Under the pieces are notes generated by a model. The model worked only from the letters and a program-made list of their open reading frames with translations, had not been told where the DNA came from and ran no database searches. Positions 26,932 to 38,001 of a stretch of DNA of 64,000 bases are shown piece by piece. Position numbers and translations under genes: made by a program. Every line of letters begins with the position of its first letter. The stretch's first letter is position 1. The DNA lies in the NCBI RefSeq assembly GCF_022346005.1, contig NZ_JAKRMY010000002.1, positions 62,001-126,000 on the forward strand, written 5' to 3'. This DNA comes from Corynebacterium sp. ACRPS (GTDB lineage Bacteria; Actinomycetota; Actinomycetes; Mycobacteriales; Mycobacteriaceae).

Positions 26932-27672
26932 ATGACCACTTTCCGGGATTGGATACGCAGCTTTGGCAGCTTCTGCGTTCAACTCGCCCACTCTGCGTGG
27001 GGCTCAGTCCGCACGTGGTCACCGCGACGCTGGGCGCTTATCATCGCGCTCGCGCTTGTTGGAGTTGCGCTTTTTGTCTGGCTCGACATTCCCGATCTCT
27101 CCCAGATGCGGGCCGCCGCTACCCGTCTTGGCGCGTGGTTTCCGGTTACCTTCACGCTAGGTTATGTCATATTTACGCAATTTCCCCTGCCTCGGACCAT
27201 CTGGACGGTTGCAGCAGGCATCCTTTTCGGTCCCTGGCAGGGTCTTGCCATTTCGCTATTCGCGCTCACAATATCGGCCGTATTATCGCTGCTGATTGTG
27301 CGCAGCCTGCTCGGAGAATGGATCAGGCCACACCTTGCCCACCCCGCGGTTTATACCATCAATGCCCACTTGGAGCGGCGCGGTTGGCTGGCCATCGCTT
27401 CCCTGCGCATGGTCGCGGGAGTGCCCTTTAGCCTCCTCAACTATGTCGCTGCGCTTACCCCCATCAGCGTTTCGCACTTTACGGTCGCTACGTTGGTAGG
27501 TTCAATTCCCACCACGGTCATCGGCGTCTTTTTCGGCGATGCGCTTACCGGTACAGCCAGCCCTGGGATCATCGCTGCCTTTATCGTCTTTGCCCTCGCC
27601 GGCATCGGCGGGCTTGTGCTCGATTCGCGCCTGCCGACTCCCGTCCAGTCAAGGTTAAGCGGTAGACTGTAA
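26932..27672 (+). CDS. TVP38/TMEM64 (DedA-superfamily) membrane protein
   Basis: 246 aa protein with five or six membrane segments. The central SNARE-associated domain is clear: FTLGYVIFTQFPLPRTIWTVAAGILFGPWQGL, then the VRSLLGEWI...RRGWLAIASLRMVAGVPFSLLNYVAALT motif. Family members are thought to act in membrane homeostasis, such as lipid scrambling or transport; the exact role here is unknown. The start is the ATG at 26932 (MTTFRDWIRSF); an upstream reading into the tRNA gene is rejected. It lies just downstream of the tRNA-Leu terminator. Confidence 0.85.
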   Translation: MTTFRDWIRSFGSFCVQLAHSAWGSVRTWSPRRWALIIALALVGVALFVWLDIPDLSQMRAAATRLGAWFPVTFTLGYVIFTQFPLPRTIWTVAAGILFGPWQGLAISLFALTISAVLSLLIVRSLLGEWIRPHLAHPAVYTINAHLERRGWLAIASLRMVAGVPFSLLNYVAALTPISVSHFTVATLVGSIPTTVIGVFFGDALTGTASPGIIAAFIVFALAGIGGLVLDSRLPTPVQSRLSGRL

Positions 27673-27701
27673 CGAACTGCTCGCTATAAAGGAGGATCCT
27701 C

Positions 27702-28274
27702 GTGCTCGCTGTCCATGCCCGCTACCGTGGGCGTTCCGTGCGCCGCGCTGAGCTCGTACAGCGCTCGGCGGCCGCGCTATCCACCCTCGAGGGCGTCGGC
27801 GAGTTTCACGTCCTTGGCGTGGAGGATATTTGCGCCGTTGTCGATTCCGCCACCGCAGTGTGTGAGGTCGTCATGGCCTTGCTTGCCGATGGCGACTGGG
27901 CCATCGGCATCGGCATCAGCCCCGGCAACCAGGCAGACGAGGACAGCGCACGCCACGTGGCCACCGCGGCGCTGAAAAATTCCGCCCGCATGGGACAGGT
28001 CTACACCAAACTCAATAAGCGCGGTCGTTCCGCGGAGGCAAGCGATATCGCCGCCGCCTTCGCGCTTATTGGATACGTGCTGAATAAGCGCACCATCGAG
28101 GGCCGCGAGGCGACCTCGCTCGTACGGGCGGGGCTTAATCAAAATGAGGCCGCGGAAGAATTGGGCATTTCCAAGCAGGCGATGTCCCAAAGGCTACAGG
28201 CTGCGGGCTGGAGCGCCGAGATGGCCGGGTGGCAATTAGCGGTCAACCTCATTGAACGCGCCAATCTAGCCTAG
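27702..28274 (+). CDS. DNA-binding HTH protein, unknown function (SatD-like)
   Basis: 190 aa. A GTG start at 27702 follows a very strong ribosome-binding site (AAAGGAGG). The N-terminal 125 residues form an alpha/beta domain with EFHVLGVEDICAVVDSA and the short DWAIGIGIS strand, reminiscent of the degenerate nucleotide-cyclase-like fold of SatD-type proteins; this is a weak inference. The C-terminal segment LVRAGLNQNEAAEELGISKQ is a sigma-region-4/HTH-type helix-turn-helix. There are no membrane segments. Convergent with DUF3097, with 26 bp between stops. The regulated target is unknown. Confidence 0.75.
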   Translation: MLAVHARYRGRSVRRAELVQRSAAALSTLEGVGEFHVLGVEDICAVVDSATAVCEVVMALLADGDWAIGIGISPGNQADEDSARHVATAALKNSARMGQVYTKLNKRGRSAEASDIAAAFALIGYVLNKRTIEGREATSLVRAGLNQNEAAEELGISKQAMSQRLQAAGWSAEMAGWQLAVNLIERANLA

Positions 28275-28300
28275 GCCCAGAAAACTCGGCCCGCGGCGGC

Positions 28301-29140
28301 TTAGACAAGGTCTGATTTGTGCAGCTCCGGCGTGGTCACAAAATCCACCAGCCGCTCGACCGCCCCGATAAGGCTCGAGTCTAAGTCTCGGAACGAATGG
28401 ACCGCGTTATAAACGTGGCGCCACCCATCGGAGGGATCGGACCACCCCACGCGGCGGCAGATTCCGGTCTTCCAGTCTTCACCGCGCGGTACCTCCGGCC
28501 ATGCTTGCAGGCCTACCCGTTGCGGTTTTACTGCCGCCCAAATATCCACAAAGGGATGGCCGGTGACTAGAACGTGCTCCCCCACTGACTCAGTCATTCG
28601 CGTTTCTTTCGACCCCTTGACCAGGTGATCCGCGAGCACGCCGACCCGGCGGCCGGGGCCAGGCTGAAACTCGGCCAGCCTTTCTTCGAGATTGTCCAAG
28701 CCTTCTAGGTATTCCACGACCACGCCTTCGACGCGCAGATCGTGCCCCCACACCTTTTCCACGATGGCGGCATCGTGGACGCCTTCGACCCAAATGCGCG
28801 ATGGCGCTGCCACCTTGGCCTCCACGTTTTCTACCCGCCTAGAGCCTGAATTCGATTTGCGGGGTGCTTGCTTGGGCACATACCTCGTAAGCGTCACCGG
28901 CTGACCTTCTACTAAGAATCCGCCCTTAATGAGGTTAAATACTCGCTCGACGCCGTGGCGGTCCTCTAACCGCACGACCTCACCAAAGACGGTCTTATCT
29001 ACGCCTAAAACGGCGCCCACGAAATCATCACCGCGCACTTCTACCACCATGCCCGGCTCTGCCGGCACTTCTGGATACTGGGTGGGCTTGCTGCGTCGGT
29101 GCCCAGCAAAAATATCTCCGCCATAAGGATCTAAACTCAT
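28301..29140 (-). CDS. DUF3097 family protein
   Basis: 279 aa actinobacterial protein of unknown function. The N-terminal half has a small beta domain (MVVEVRGDDFVGAVLGVDK...RHGVERVFNLIKGGFLVEG). The C-terminal half carries RIWVEGVHDAAIVEKVWGHDLR and VGVLADHLVKGSKE...VLVTGHPFVDIWAAV, a layout that looks like a Toprim-type fold with the EG and D-x-L metal-binding spots. That would suggest a nucleic-acid enzyme, but this is inference. The ATG at 29140 is 33 bp from the divergent hypothetical gene. Confidence 0.82.
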   Translation of the reverse strand: MSLDPYGGDIFAGHRRSKPTQYPEVPAEPGMVVEVRGDDFVGAVLGVDKTVFGEVVRLEDRHGVERVFNLIKGGFLVEGQPVTLTRYVPKQAPRKSNSGSRRVENVEAKVAAPSRIWVEGVHDAAIVEKVWGHDLRVEGVVVEYLEGLDNLEERLAEFQPGPGRRVGVLADHLVKGSKETRMTESVGEHVLVTGHPFVDIWAAVKPQRVGLQAWPEVPRGEDWKTGICRRVGWSDPSDGWRHVYNAVHSFRDLDSSLIGAVERLVDFVTTPELHKSDLV

Positions 29141-29173
29141 GGCCCGATAGTCTATCTACTACACTTGCTCGCC

Positions 29174-29947
29174 ATGGATATGCGCGCCGAAGTGTGGTCC
29201 CCTCTCCAAAACTCCGCCATCTGGCTCGCTGCGTGGTTGTGGGGACATGAGACAACAGATGAGCTGCTCGACGCCCTGACGGAGCTGGGCGGGCGCCCCG
29301 AATGCCTCGATGAATCCCCCTTCATCGACTTCCTCGCCCTGCTGCGCGCCGAAACGCAAGAGCTCACCTCTCAGCCAGTCGCGGGCGGGGAGCCCCTCCT
29401 CCGGCTCATTTTATCCGGGCCGGGTGAAGCGCCAGCGCTTCCCGCGGGCTCAGAGTCTGCCCGTGCGGCCGCGCAAAGTTCAGCGGGCGCCATTGTGGTG
29501 CGCACCAATGATCCGGAAGTCTCGCTCGTTCTCATCCCCCATCCCCGTCGAGCCCACACGGCATGGCAGGTGATCCGCGAGGACCAGCCGCTGCCCTCGC
29601 CGGCCTGGCTGAGCCCCGGCGAGGCGGACGCATTGTTGACTAAGGCAACGGATGAATCCGCCGATCTCATTACGGCCACCGGCTACCAGTCCACCGCTCT
29701 TAATAATCCCCGGCTCACGGTGGGTACCTTGAGCGATTTCTATGACACGCCCGGCCTGCCACCGGCCACCCCGCCACGGGCTGCAAAGCTCTTTGCGCGC
29801 GCGGACCGCGTTGCCGCGATCATCGAAACCGTCATGGATAGGATCAACGATCATAGCCTCGACCCGGAGCTTCTCCGGCTGTGGCGCCATATCCGGCAGG
29901 CGCGGATGACGGGAGTGGCTTATTCGGCAGCGGAATTCGCCCGCTAG
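29174..29947 (+). CDS. Conserved hypothetical actinobacterial protein (257 aa)
   Basis: I do not recognise a characterised family. It is soluble, Ala/Leu-rich, with an alpha-helical N-terminus (WSPLQNSAIWLAAWLWG), a central beta region (GAIVVRTNDPEVSLVLIPHP) and a helical C-terminus (AAIIETVMDRINDHSLDPELLRLWRHIR). There is no signal peptide and no catalytic motif. The start is the ATG at 29174 (MDMRAEVWS), with another possible ATG two codons later. It is divergent from DUF3097 and converges on hemH with 19 bp between stops. Confidence 0.75.
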   Translation: MDMRAEVWSPLQNSAIWLAAWLWGHETTDELLDALTELGGRPECLDESPFIDFLALLRAETQELTSQPVAGGEPLLRLILSGPGEAPALPAGSESARAAAQSSAGAIVVRTNDPEVSLVLIPHPRRAHTAWQVIREDQPLPSPAWLSPGEADALLTKATDESADLITATGYQSTALNNPRLTVGTLSDFYDTPGLPPATPPRAAKLFARADRVAAIIETVMDRINDHSLDPELLRLWRHIRQARMTGVAYSAAEFAR

Positions 29948-29966
29948 AGCGGGGCTCGCCGGCTCC

Positions 29967-31040
29967 TTAGTGAGCGCGGATATCGCAGCAGCCGGCAGCG
30001 CAGGGCGCGCCGTTGGTGGTACACCCCTGGACGGTGACATTCCCGCTGGTCTCCCACGGTTGCCCTTGTTCGAGTTCTTCCACCAGATCCACGATCATGC
30101 CGGCAAAACGCTGGGAGGGGCCAGCGGTACGGGCGCGTTCGACCTGTACGCCCATTTCATCGGCAGCGGCTTGCAGCTCAGAATCCAAGTCCCAGATGAC
30201 CTCCATGTGATCGGAGATAAAACCGATGGGGCATACAACGACGGCGTCTACCCCGTCGCGGTCATGAATTGCGGTGGTGTGGTCCACGATGTCTGGTTCC
30301 AACCACGGCGTCTTCGGATTGCCGGAGCGCGATTGCCACACCAAATCGTAATCCGAGATTCCGGCGCGCTCGGCCACCAAGCGGGAGGCTTCGGCTACTT
30401 GCCGGGAGTAGAGGTTCTTGTCCCCGTCGGCGCCACCGACATTATCGTGTGCATTCGGCACGGAGTGCGCTGTAAACAGCATGCGCGCGCTGTCCATCTT
30501 CTCAGCGGGGATACGCTGCCAGGCCTCGGCGACGGCATCGACCATCTCCGCGATGAACTTGGGGTGATCATAAAATTGCCGAATCTTGGTGAACTCGATT
30601 TCTGCCAGACCCTTATCTTCAAGGTGTTGCCGCATCGCAGCAATGTCTTCATCGTATTGCCTGCACGCCGAGTAGCCGCCCCAAGCGGAGGTGGCGAAGA
30701 CAGCCACCGAGCGGATCCCCTCTTCCGCCATTTTCTCTGCGGTAGCTGTGGCAAAGGGGTGCCAGTTTCGATTGCCAAAATAAACCGGTAGATTATGTCC
30801 GCGTTTTTTCAGCTCGCCTTCGACGTTATGGATAATTTCCCGGTTCAGGCCGTTGATCGGGCTTACTCCGTCAAAGTGGAAATAATGCTCGCCCACTACT
30901 TCTAAGCGCTCGCGCGGAATTCCGCGGCCCCGCGTAACGTTCTCTAAAAACGGAACGACCTCCTCGTTTCCTTCCGGGCCACCGAAAGAAAGAACGAGGA
31001 GGGCGTCGAATTTTTGGGCAGGATGCTGTGCGTCAATCAT
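29967..31040 (-). CDS. hemH: Ferrochelatase (coproporphyrin ferrochelatase type)
   Basis: Inserts Fe2+ into the porphyrin; in actinobacteria the substrate is coproporphyrin III (CpfC pathway). The 357 aa chain has the N-terminal LLVLSFGGPEG, FTAHSVP with the catalytic histidine, YDLVWQSRSGNP and CPIGFISDHMEV. The C-terminal GCTTNGAPCAAGCC cluster of cysteines, with an internal Cys, fits the [2Fe-2S] centre known in actinobacterial ferrochelatases. ATG at 31040. It lies 32 bp downstream of the NlpC/P60 gene, matching the C. glutamicum order. Confidence 0.95.
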   Translation of the reverse strand: MIDAQHPAQKFDALLVLSFGGPEGNEEVVPFLENVTRGRGIPRERLEVVGEHYFHFDGVSPINGLNREIIHNVEGELKKRGHNLPVYFGNRNWHPFATATAEKMAEEGIRSVAVFATSAWGGYSACRQYDEDIAAMRQHLEDKGLAEIEFTKIRQFYDHPKFIAEMVDAVAEAWQRIPAEKMDSARMLFTAHSVPNAHDNVGGADGDKNLYSRQVAEASRLVAERAGISDYDLVWQSRSGNPKTPWLEPDIVDHTTAIHDRDGVDAVVVCPIGFISDHMEVIWDLDSELQAAADEMGVQVERARTAGPSQRFAGMIVDLVEELEQGQPWETSGNVTVQGCTTNGAPCAAGCCDIRAH

Positions 31041-31072
31041 GCCCTAAATAGTAGCAACCACAAGGCTAAGAA

Positions 31073-32455
31073 TTAGAGAAGGCGCACAACATCCGGGGTC
31101 GCACCAGCCCAGCGCACAGGGGAGACCTGTACGTTCTGCCCAGACTGCGGGGCCTCAATCATTTGGTCATTGCCCAAGTAGATCGCAACGTGCTGGCTAC
31201 CGCCAGCGCCGTAGAAGATGAGATCGCCGCGCTGCAAATTGTCGCGCGAAACCTTATTGCCCATCTGGTACTGCGCGCCGGTGTAGTGCGGAAGGTCCAG
31301 GCCCGCTGCGGCGAACGCGTACTTAGTCAATCCAGAGCAATCAAAACCGCTCCGGCCGTAGTCGCCAAAGCTATCGGCGATGCCGCCGTCCCGGAGGCCG
31401 CCAGTTGGACCATTGTTGTCGCCACCGCCCCACACGTATGGGGTGCCGATGACGGATTCTGCGCGAGCGATCACAGCCTCAATCTGGCTGCTATTGCCCG
31501 GAGCAGGGGTGGATGGCGCTCCGGACCCTTGACCGGTGGCGGAAGGATCAGTGCTTGCCGATGGCGCCGTATTCGGGCTGCCAATCCCCAACAAGTCTGC
31601 AGATCCCTCCATCAGTGCTCGCACATCGTCTTGGTCGACGGATGCGGCGAGCTCCCCGGCGACGTCCATAACGTCCGATGCCGAGGATCCGGTGCCAAAG
31701 TCCACCGTGTTAAAGGACGGGGTTGCCCCCTGGTTAAGCGCGGTGCCGAACTCCGCCTTCGGGGGCGCCGGATCCGCCTGCTCGTCCGAACCGACGTCGT
31801 TATTAGTCGCCTCAGGTAGCGGAGTCTCGTCGGGAACGATTTCGTCGGTAAAGTTTTGAGCCTTGTCTTTATTCAAGTCTTTCGACTTGACGGGAGCATC
31901 GGCAAACGCATCCCCATTTACCTTAAAATCAAGGTTATTATCTTGATTTTGCACCTTTGGAAGGTCGTCTTGTTGGGATACCTCCACCGCCTGCTGCTGG
32001 TGAGCAAAAGACGCCTCGGCGAAGTTACGGGTGGCATTCATTTGAGCTTCCCGCTGGGCCAAGTTACGGCGGTGCTCTACCATTGCCGATTCGGCTGCGC
32101 GCTTATCGGCATAAGCTTGGTCAAGCTCTGCCGCATCGTCCGCAAGCTCAGGATCGTCCGAAAGCTGGGCGATGCGCTCCGTCGCGGCCGCCGCTTGCTC
32201 CTCCGCCTGGGCGAGGAGCCGCCGCAGCTGTTCTACGTCCCGCTGCTGAGCATCAACGTTTGATACAGCGCGGGCAATGGAGTCATCTGCACCGGCGCTT
32301 GGAATTTTTTCAACCGCGCCGGCTTGGGCGGGATCGGGGTGCTCATCTGCTCCCGCGGGAGCGATGGACATCAGGGGCGATAGCGCTGCGGCACCTGCGA
32401 CTGCAGCTATAGTTGCGCGAACATGTCGGATGCGCGGTAGACGAATGGTGGCCAC
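31073..32455 (-). CDS. Secreted NlpC/P60 peptidoglycan hydrolase
   Basis: 460 aa cell-wall endopeptidase of the D-glutamyl-diamino-acid type. An N-terminal export signal (RHVRATIAAVAGAAALSPLMSIAPAGA) precedes a long alpha-helical coiled-coil region (about residues 50-130) and a Ser/Pro/Thr-rich linker. The C-terminal catalytic domain has the nucleophile in GFDCSGLTKYAF, the histidine in GSQHVAIYLG and the third polar residue near QMIEAPQSG. The start is the GTG at 32455 with AAGGAG 7 nt upstream; a longer reading to 32614 is rejected. An unusually long gene-free region lies upstream, suggesting an RNA leader. RipA/RipC-like roles in cell separation are likely. Confidence 0.92.
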   Translation of the reverse strand: MATIRLPRIRHVRATIAAVAGAAALSPLMSIAPAGADEHPDPAQAGAVEKIPSAGADDSIARAVSNVDAQQRDVEQLRRLLAQAEEQAAAATERIAQLSDDPELADDAAELDQAYADKRAAESAMVEHRRNLAQREAQMNATRNFAEASFAHQQQAVEVSQQDDLPKVQNQDNNLDFKVNGDAFADAPVKSKDLNKDKAQNFTDEIVPDETPLPEATNNDVGSDEQADPAPPKAEFGTALNQGATPSFNTVDFGTGSSASDVMDVAGELAASVDQDDVRALMEGSADLLGIGSPNTAPSASTDPSATGQGSGAPSTPAPGNSSQIEAVIARAESVIGTPYVWGGGDNNGPTGGLRDGGIADSFGDYGRSGFDCSGLTKYAFAAAGLDLPHYTGAQYQMGNKVSRDNLQRGDLIFYGAGGSQHVAIYLGNDQMIEAPQSGQNVQVSPVRWAGATPDVVRLL

Positions 32456-32607
32456 TGGAATTCTCCTTGTTTGGACCACCTTCCTGTTAAAGATTGGGAC
32501 ACCATGAACCGCACTTGGGCATAGGAATGCCCGAGACACTGAAGCTTGCGCATTTTCGCACAGCAGCAAGCTCAGAGTCTTCGTTGCGATATTCCGAATC
32601 CGATAGC

Positions 32608-32635
32608 CGCACACCCAAAGGCTTATGGGTATGCG
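32608..32635 (-). promoter_or_regulatory. Strong hairpin in the NlpC/P60 leader
   Basis: On the minus strand CGCATACCCA pairs with TGGGTGTGCG (10 bp, one G-T) around an 8-nt loop, about 150 nt upstream of the GTG start at 32455. No T-run follows, so it is more likely part of a leader structure than a terminator. Confidence 0.5.
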
Positions 32636-33658
32636 TTATCGCCCTGCCAGCCCTTAGCTCCAGGAGGTAAGCGGCACATGAGCCCGAAAAGTAGAGACTT
32701 CACCTAGGGATTGCGCACGTCTATTAAAGCTCTATGCACTGATGCTTGAGCTCAGTAGCCTCACGACTCAATGCCCAACAATCGCTACTATTTCCCCATA
32801 CCAGCGACATGTATGGTGCACTTTCTCCACGTGTCCTACGCGGTTTACTGTGAGCGTGAGCGCTTTAGCACTGCAGGGAGCATCTACTACTCACCCATTG
32901 CAGTTCCAATCTAGGATTGGCGCATCTTCATAGAGCTCCAGTTGTGGCGTGCGGTGAATTTGGGTTGCTGGAAGAGTCCAAGCCCCTTCGCACGCTGCGC
33001 TTGGCACAGTGAGAACTGCCCTATGATCCTTGGCGCAACTCGCCGCGGCGCAGTGGATGTACAGCTTTATTCGCGTACTCTTCCGTGCGAGGGCAAGCGG
33101 CCACAAACCATGAACAGGCCACACGATGCTGGCCCTAGTGTGATTCCGGTTCCCTCATTCTCTCATTCTGCACGTACCCGACTGCGCTCCTCGCGAACCT
33201 CGTGCCTGGATTCCGCTTCTCCGGGAATCCAATATCGAAGGGCTCGACAAAGAACAACACCCGCATACCCACACAACGGAACTCTAGCGAACTCGTCTCA
33301 CCACTTTTAAGGAAGGTGGGTTGATGTTTATTTTTCGAACATTGTCATCGCTCAAGTGAAAGATTTTCTACTCTCCCGTTCGAGAGTTCGCTCCGTGGTT
33401 CATTGACTTCCAAGAACCGCCAATTCCTCGATTCCCGCGAGGCGTGCTTCCCCACATACCCGTGCGAATCTTCAATTGACCGTCAAGGCTAAGCCCATGA
33501 ACTCAAGAAGATATTCATGTCCCTTGAGTCGACACTCGAACCATACGTCACGACACGCCCTTTTCGCACACATTCCACTTAATTACGTGGAGTCAAGTTA
33601 AACCACATGACGCAACAGTCGTACCTAACCTGCAATAATTTTGTTACCATCCCGTTAT

Positions 33659-33674
33659 TGTGATGTTCATCACT
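33659..33674. promoter_or_regulatory. CRP/GlxR-type palindrome
   Basis: TGTGATGTTCATCACT contains a perfect GTGATG...CATCAC palindrome and fits TGTGA-N6-TCACA at nearly every conserved base. It is the best such site in the window, but the nearest minus-strand coding start is 1.2 kb away, so the controlled transcript is unclear. Confidence 0.55.
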
Positions 33675-34142
33675 TTGGTTTTCGTATTTCGAGGGTCTTG
33701 CGCCCCGAGCTGTAACCAATTCGGAGCCATTTCGCAGCTCTAGAACCACTCCCCCAACTCAAGTCAACCACTAAACCTTTACTTTGACCCCTCCCCCGCT
33801 CCCCTGACCTTTTAGGCAACCACAGTTTTCTTCATCCGCAGCGACCCGGAGTCACCCGAGGGGTGCCCGTAAGGAGGCCGATGAATCACGCCAATTCCTG
33901 AACATCATTTTCTATAAATCTCAGGGCGGGCACCGCGAGTCCCTTCGGTGTGGTACGCCACGACGCTCATGCGGCCGCAAAATTTAGCTCGATTCGGCGG
34001 ATGGTTCTGGGGCGCGCCGAGCGCTGAAAAAATGGAATTTTTCTTCTACTTTTTCGAACAAACATAGCTAGAAGTTGGATACGTTTGGACGCCTTGATAC
34101 GTCCACTCTCCCCGGACCCGCGCCCTCCTGAATGGCAGCTAC

Positions 34143-34616
34143 TTATCCCCGAAGTTCGCGGTGAAGGGAGGCGCGCCAATAACTTAAACCGCCGAAAAGT
34201 AGGGCGAGTATGGCGACGACTGCGACGACGGCGACCATTGGAAAGCTACTTTGCTCAAGCCCTGCATAGTACTGCTGCACAAGATCGACTTGGTTAAGTC
34301 CCGGTTTTAATTGCGCCTGGGAAGATTCAATATCCGCACGGCTATAGTTCTCGCTAACCGAGGAGACATGGCGCGGGGTCTGCACGATGACAGTGTGCAG
34401 ATCGGTAGCATCATAGAGCTCTTGTGCAATGTCGCGCGCGTCGGCGGCCTTGGAGACAAAGACATCGACCACGGCAACCCCGTCACCCTCACGCAGTTGC
34501 TCTGCGACGTGTGCGTTCAGCTGAGTATCCGATTCCAGGGAGGGTGCGGAATAAGCCACGCCATCCTGCTTGAGCTGCTGAGCCAGCCGCGGGACGTCCA
34601 CATCACCCGGAACCAT
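34143..34616 (-). CDS. Small membrane protein, Rv1476-like family
   Basis: 157 aa with a soluble N-terminal alpha/beta domain (residues 1-115, with a short repeated theme of VAVVDVFVSKAADARDIAQEL and HTVIVQTPRHVSSVSENYSR) and one C-terminal membrane helix (FPMVAVVAVVAILALLFGGLSYW) followed by a basic tail. It resembles the Rv1476 family of actinobacterial membrane proteins that lie beside aconitase; function unknown. ATG at 34616 with GAAGAGG upstream. Divergent from acn. Confidence 0.8.
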   Translation of the reverse strand: MVPGDVDVPRLAQQLKQDGVAYSAPSLESDTQLNAHVAEQLREGDGVAVVDVFVSKAADARDIAQELYDATDLHTVIVQTPRHVSSVSENYSRADIESSQAQLKPGLNQVDLVQQYYAGLEQSSFPMVAVVAVVAILALLFGGLSYWRASLHRELRG

Positions 34617-34990
34617 TCAATCCTCTTCCCTCTATTTCCCTATCACGGAGACTCGTGCACCCGAGATCGGGGGTTATGCACTGCGCATATTCCTCAGTCG
34701 TTCTTCATTAAAGATAATGGTTACCGCCGCCGCCTACACAGTAAACGCGCCGAGTGCGACTAAAAGCTTTAAACAGAACGCTTGTCCCGTTACAATTGAC
34801 GCAACGGAAGGTTTTTGCCTCTACAATAAATAGGTGAACCATCGCGTTCTTTGCCGTCTTTGGCACTGCGGGCCCCATGGCTTCGTCTCGACCACTATGT
34901 GGTCGCGCACCTTTTGCTTATCCCGCAACTCCAGTAGGCGGCGAGTACAAAACAGAACAGACTGTTTATCAACAAGGAATGGAGCTCCCT
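34617..34990. other. Divergent promoter region for acn and the Rv1476-like gene
   Basis: 374 bp between divergent starts. The acn-proximal part contains an AcnR-operator-like sequence (34774-34789) followed by TACAAT (34791-34796), a good -10 element. A second TACAAT lies at 34822-34827. Nothing else looks coding. Confidence 0.65.
34774..34789 (+). promoter_or_regulatory. Candidate AcnR operator upstream of acn
   Basis: CAGAACGCTTGTCCCG matches the C. glutamicum AcnR motif CAG-N-AC-N3-c-GTACTG fully in the left half and at four of six bases in the right half. If TACAAT at 34791 is the -10, the site spans about -28 to -13, as described for C. glutamicum acn. The repressor gene lies just downstream of acn. 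Confidence 0.55.
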
Positions 34991-37807
<2,817 letters not shown>

Positions 37808-37871
37808 GCCACTTAATGCGACGGAAAAGTACTAAGCTTTTTGGGCTTAGTGCTCGTCGCTGAGCTTGATG

Positions 37872-37926
37872 ACGCGGGGTCGCACCGCTCTCTCCCGTAG
37901 AGGGCTCTGCGGCCCCGCGTTTTTTC
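37872..37926 (+). terminator. Intrinsic terminator after acn
   Basis: A long stem with ACGCGGGG/CCCCGCGT as its base, extended by TCGCA/TGCGG, contains an inner hairpin and is followed by TTTTTC. It lies 65 nt after the acn stop and separates acn from acnR. Confidence 0.9.
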
Positions 37927-37936
37927 ATTGTCGTTC

Positions 37937-37956
37937 TATGTTCGTTTCAGAACATA
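37937..37956. promoter_or_regulatory. Inverted repeat upstream of acnR
   Basis: TATGTTC-GTTTCA-GAACATA is a perfect 7-bp inverted repeat with a 6-nt spacer, 45 bp before the acnR start. It does not match the AcnR motif. It could be an operator for another regulator, with some likeness to LexA-type half-sites (GTTC/GAAC); unassigned. Confidence 0.45.
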
Positions 37957-38001
37957 CTTAACTTGAAGCATTAATCATTCCTAAAAGGAGACGACCTCAC
38001 C

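Larger units (their letters stand above)
32456..34142. other. 1.7 kb region without convincing genes; probable structured leader/regulatory region
   Basis: No reading frame here has plausible codon use or domains. The region holds several hairpins, including the strong one at 32608-32635 and others at 32517-32532 (GGGCATAGGAATGCCC) and 33207-33231 (8-bp stem TGGATTCC/GGAATCCA). It also holds a CRP/GlxR-like palindrome (33659-33674), another palindrome (CCACTTAATTACGTGG, 33575-33590), and two strong Shine-Dalgarno/ATG pairs that open tiny frames (33324-33359 and 33881-33901). Composition is less GC-rich between 33300 and 33800. The likeliest use is a long leader and promoter for the NlpC/P60 gene. 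Confidence 0.6.

Noticed and set aside
32742..33310. Short open frames in the gene-free region (for example 32742-32933, 32891-33124, 32942-33310)
   Set aside because: Odd composition, no ribosome-binding sites with good spacing, no similarity I recognise; better explained as noncoding leader.
33324..33359. Tiny frame of 12 codons with AAGGAAGG upstream, and another at 33881-33901 after AAGGAGG
   Set aside because: Too short to support as genes by sequence alone; noted as possible leader peptides within the regulatory region.
33621..33632. Half of a DtxR-type iron box (plus-strand TACCTAACCTGC) in the gene-free region
   Set aside because: Only one half matches the 19-bp palindromic consensus; not enough to claim an operator.
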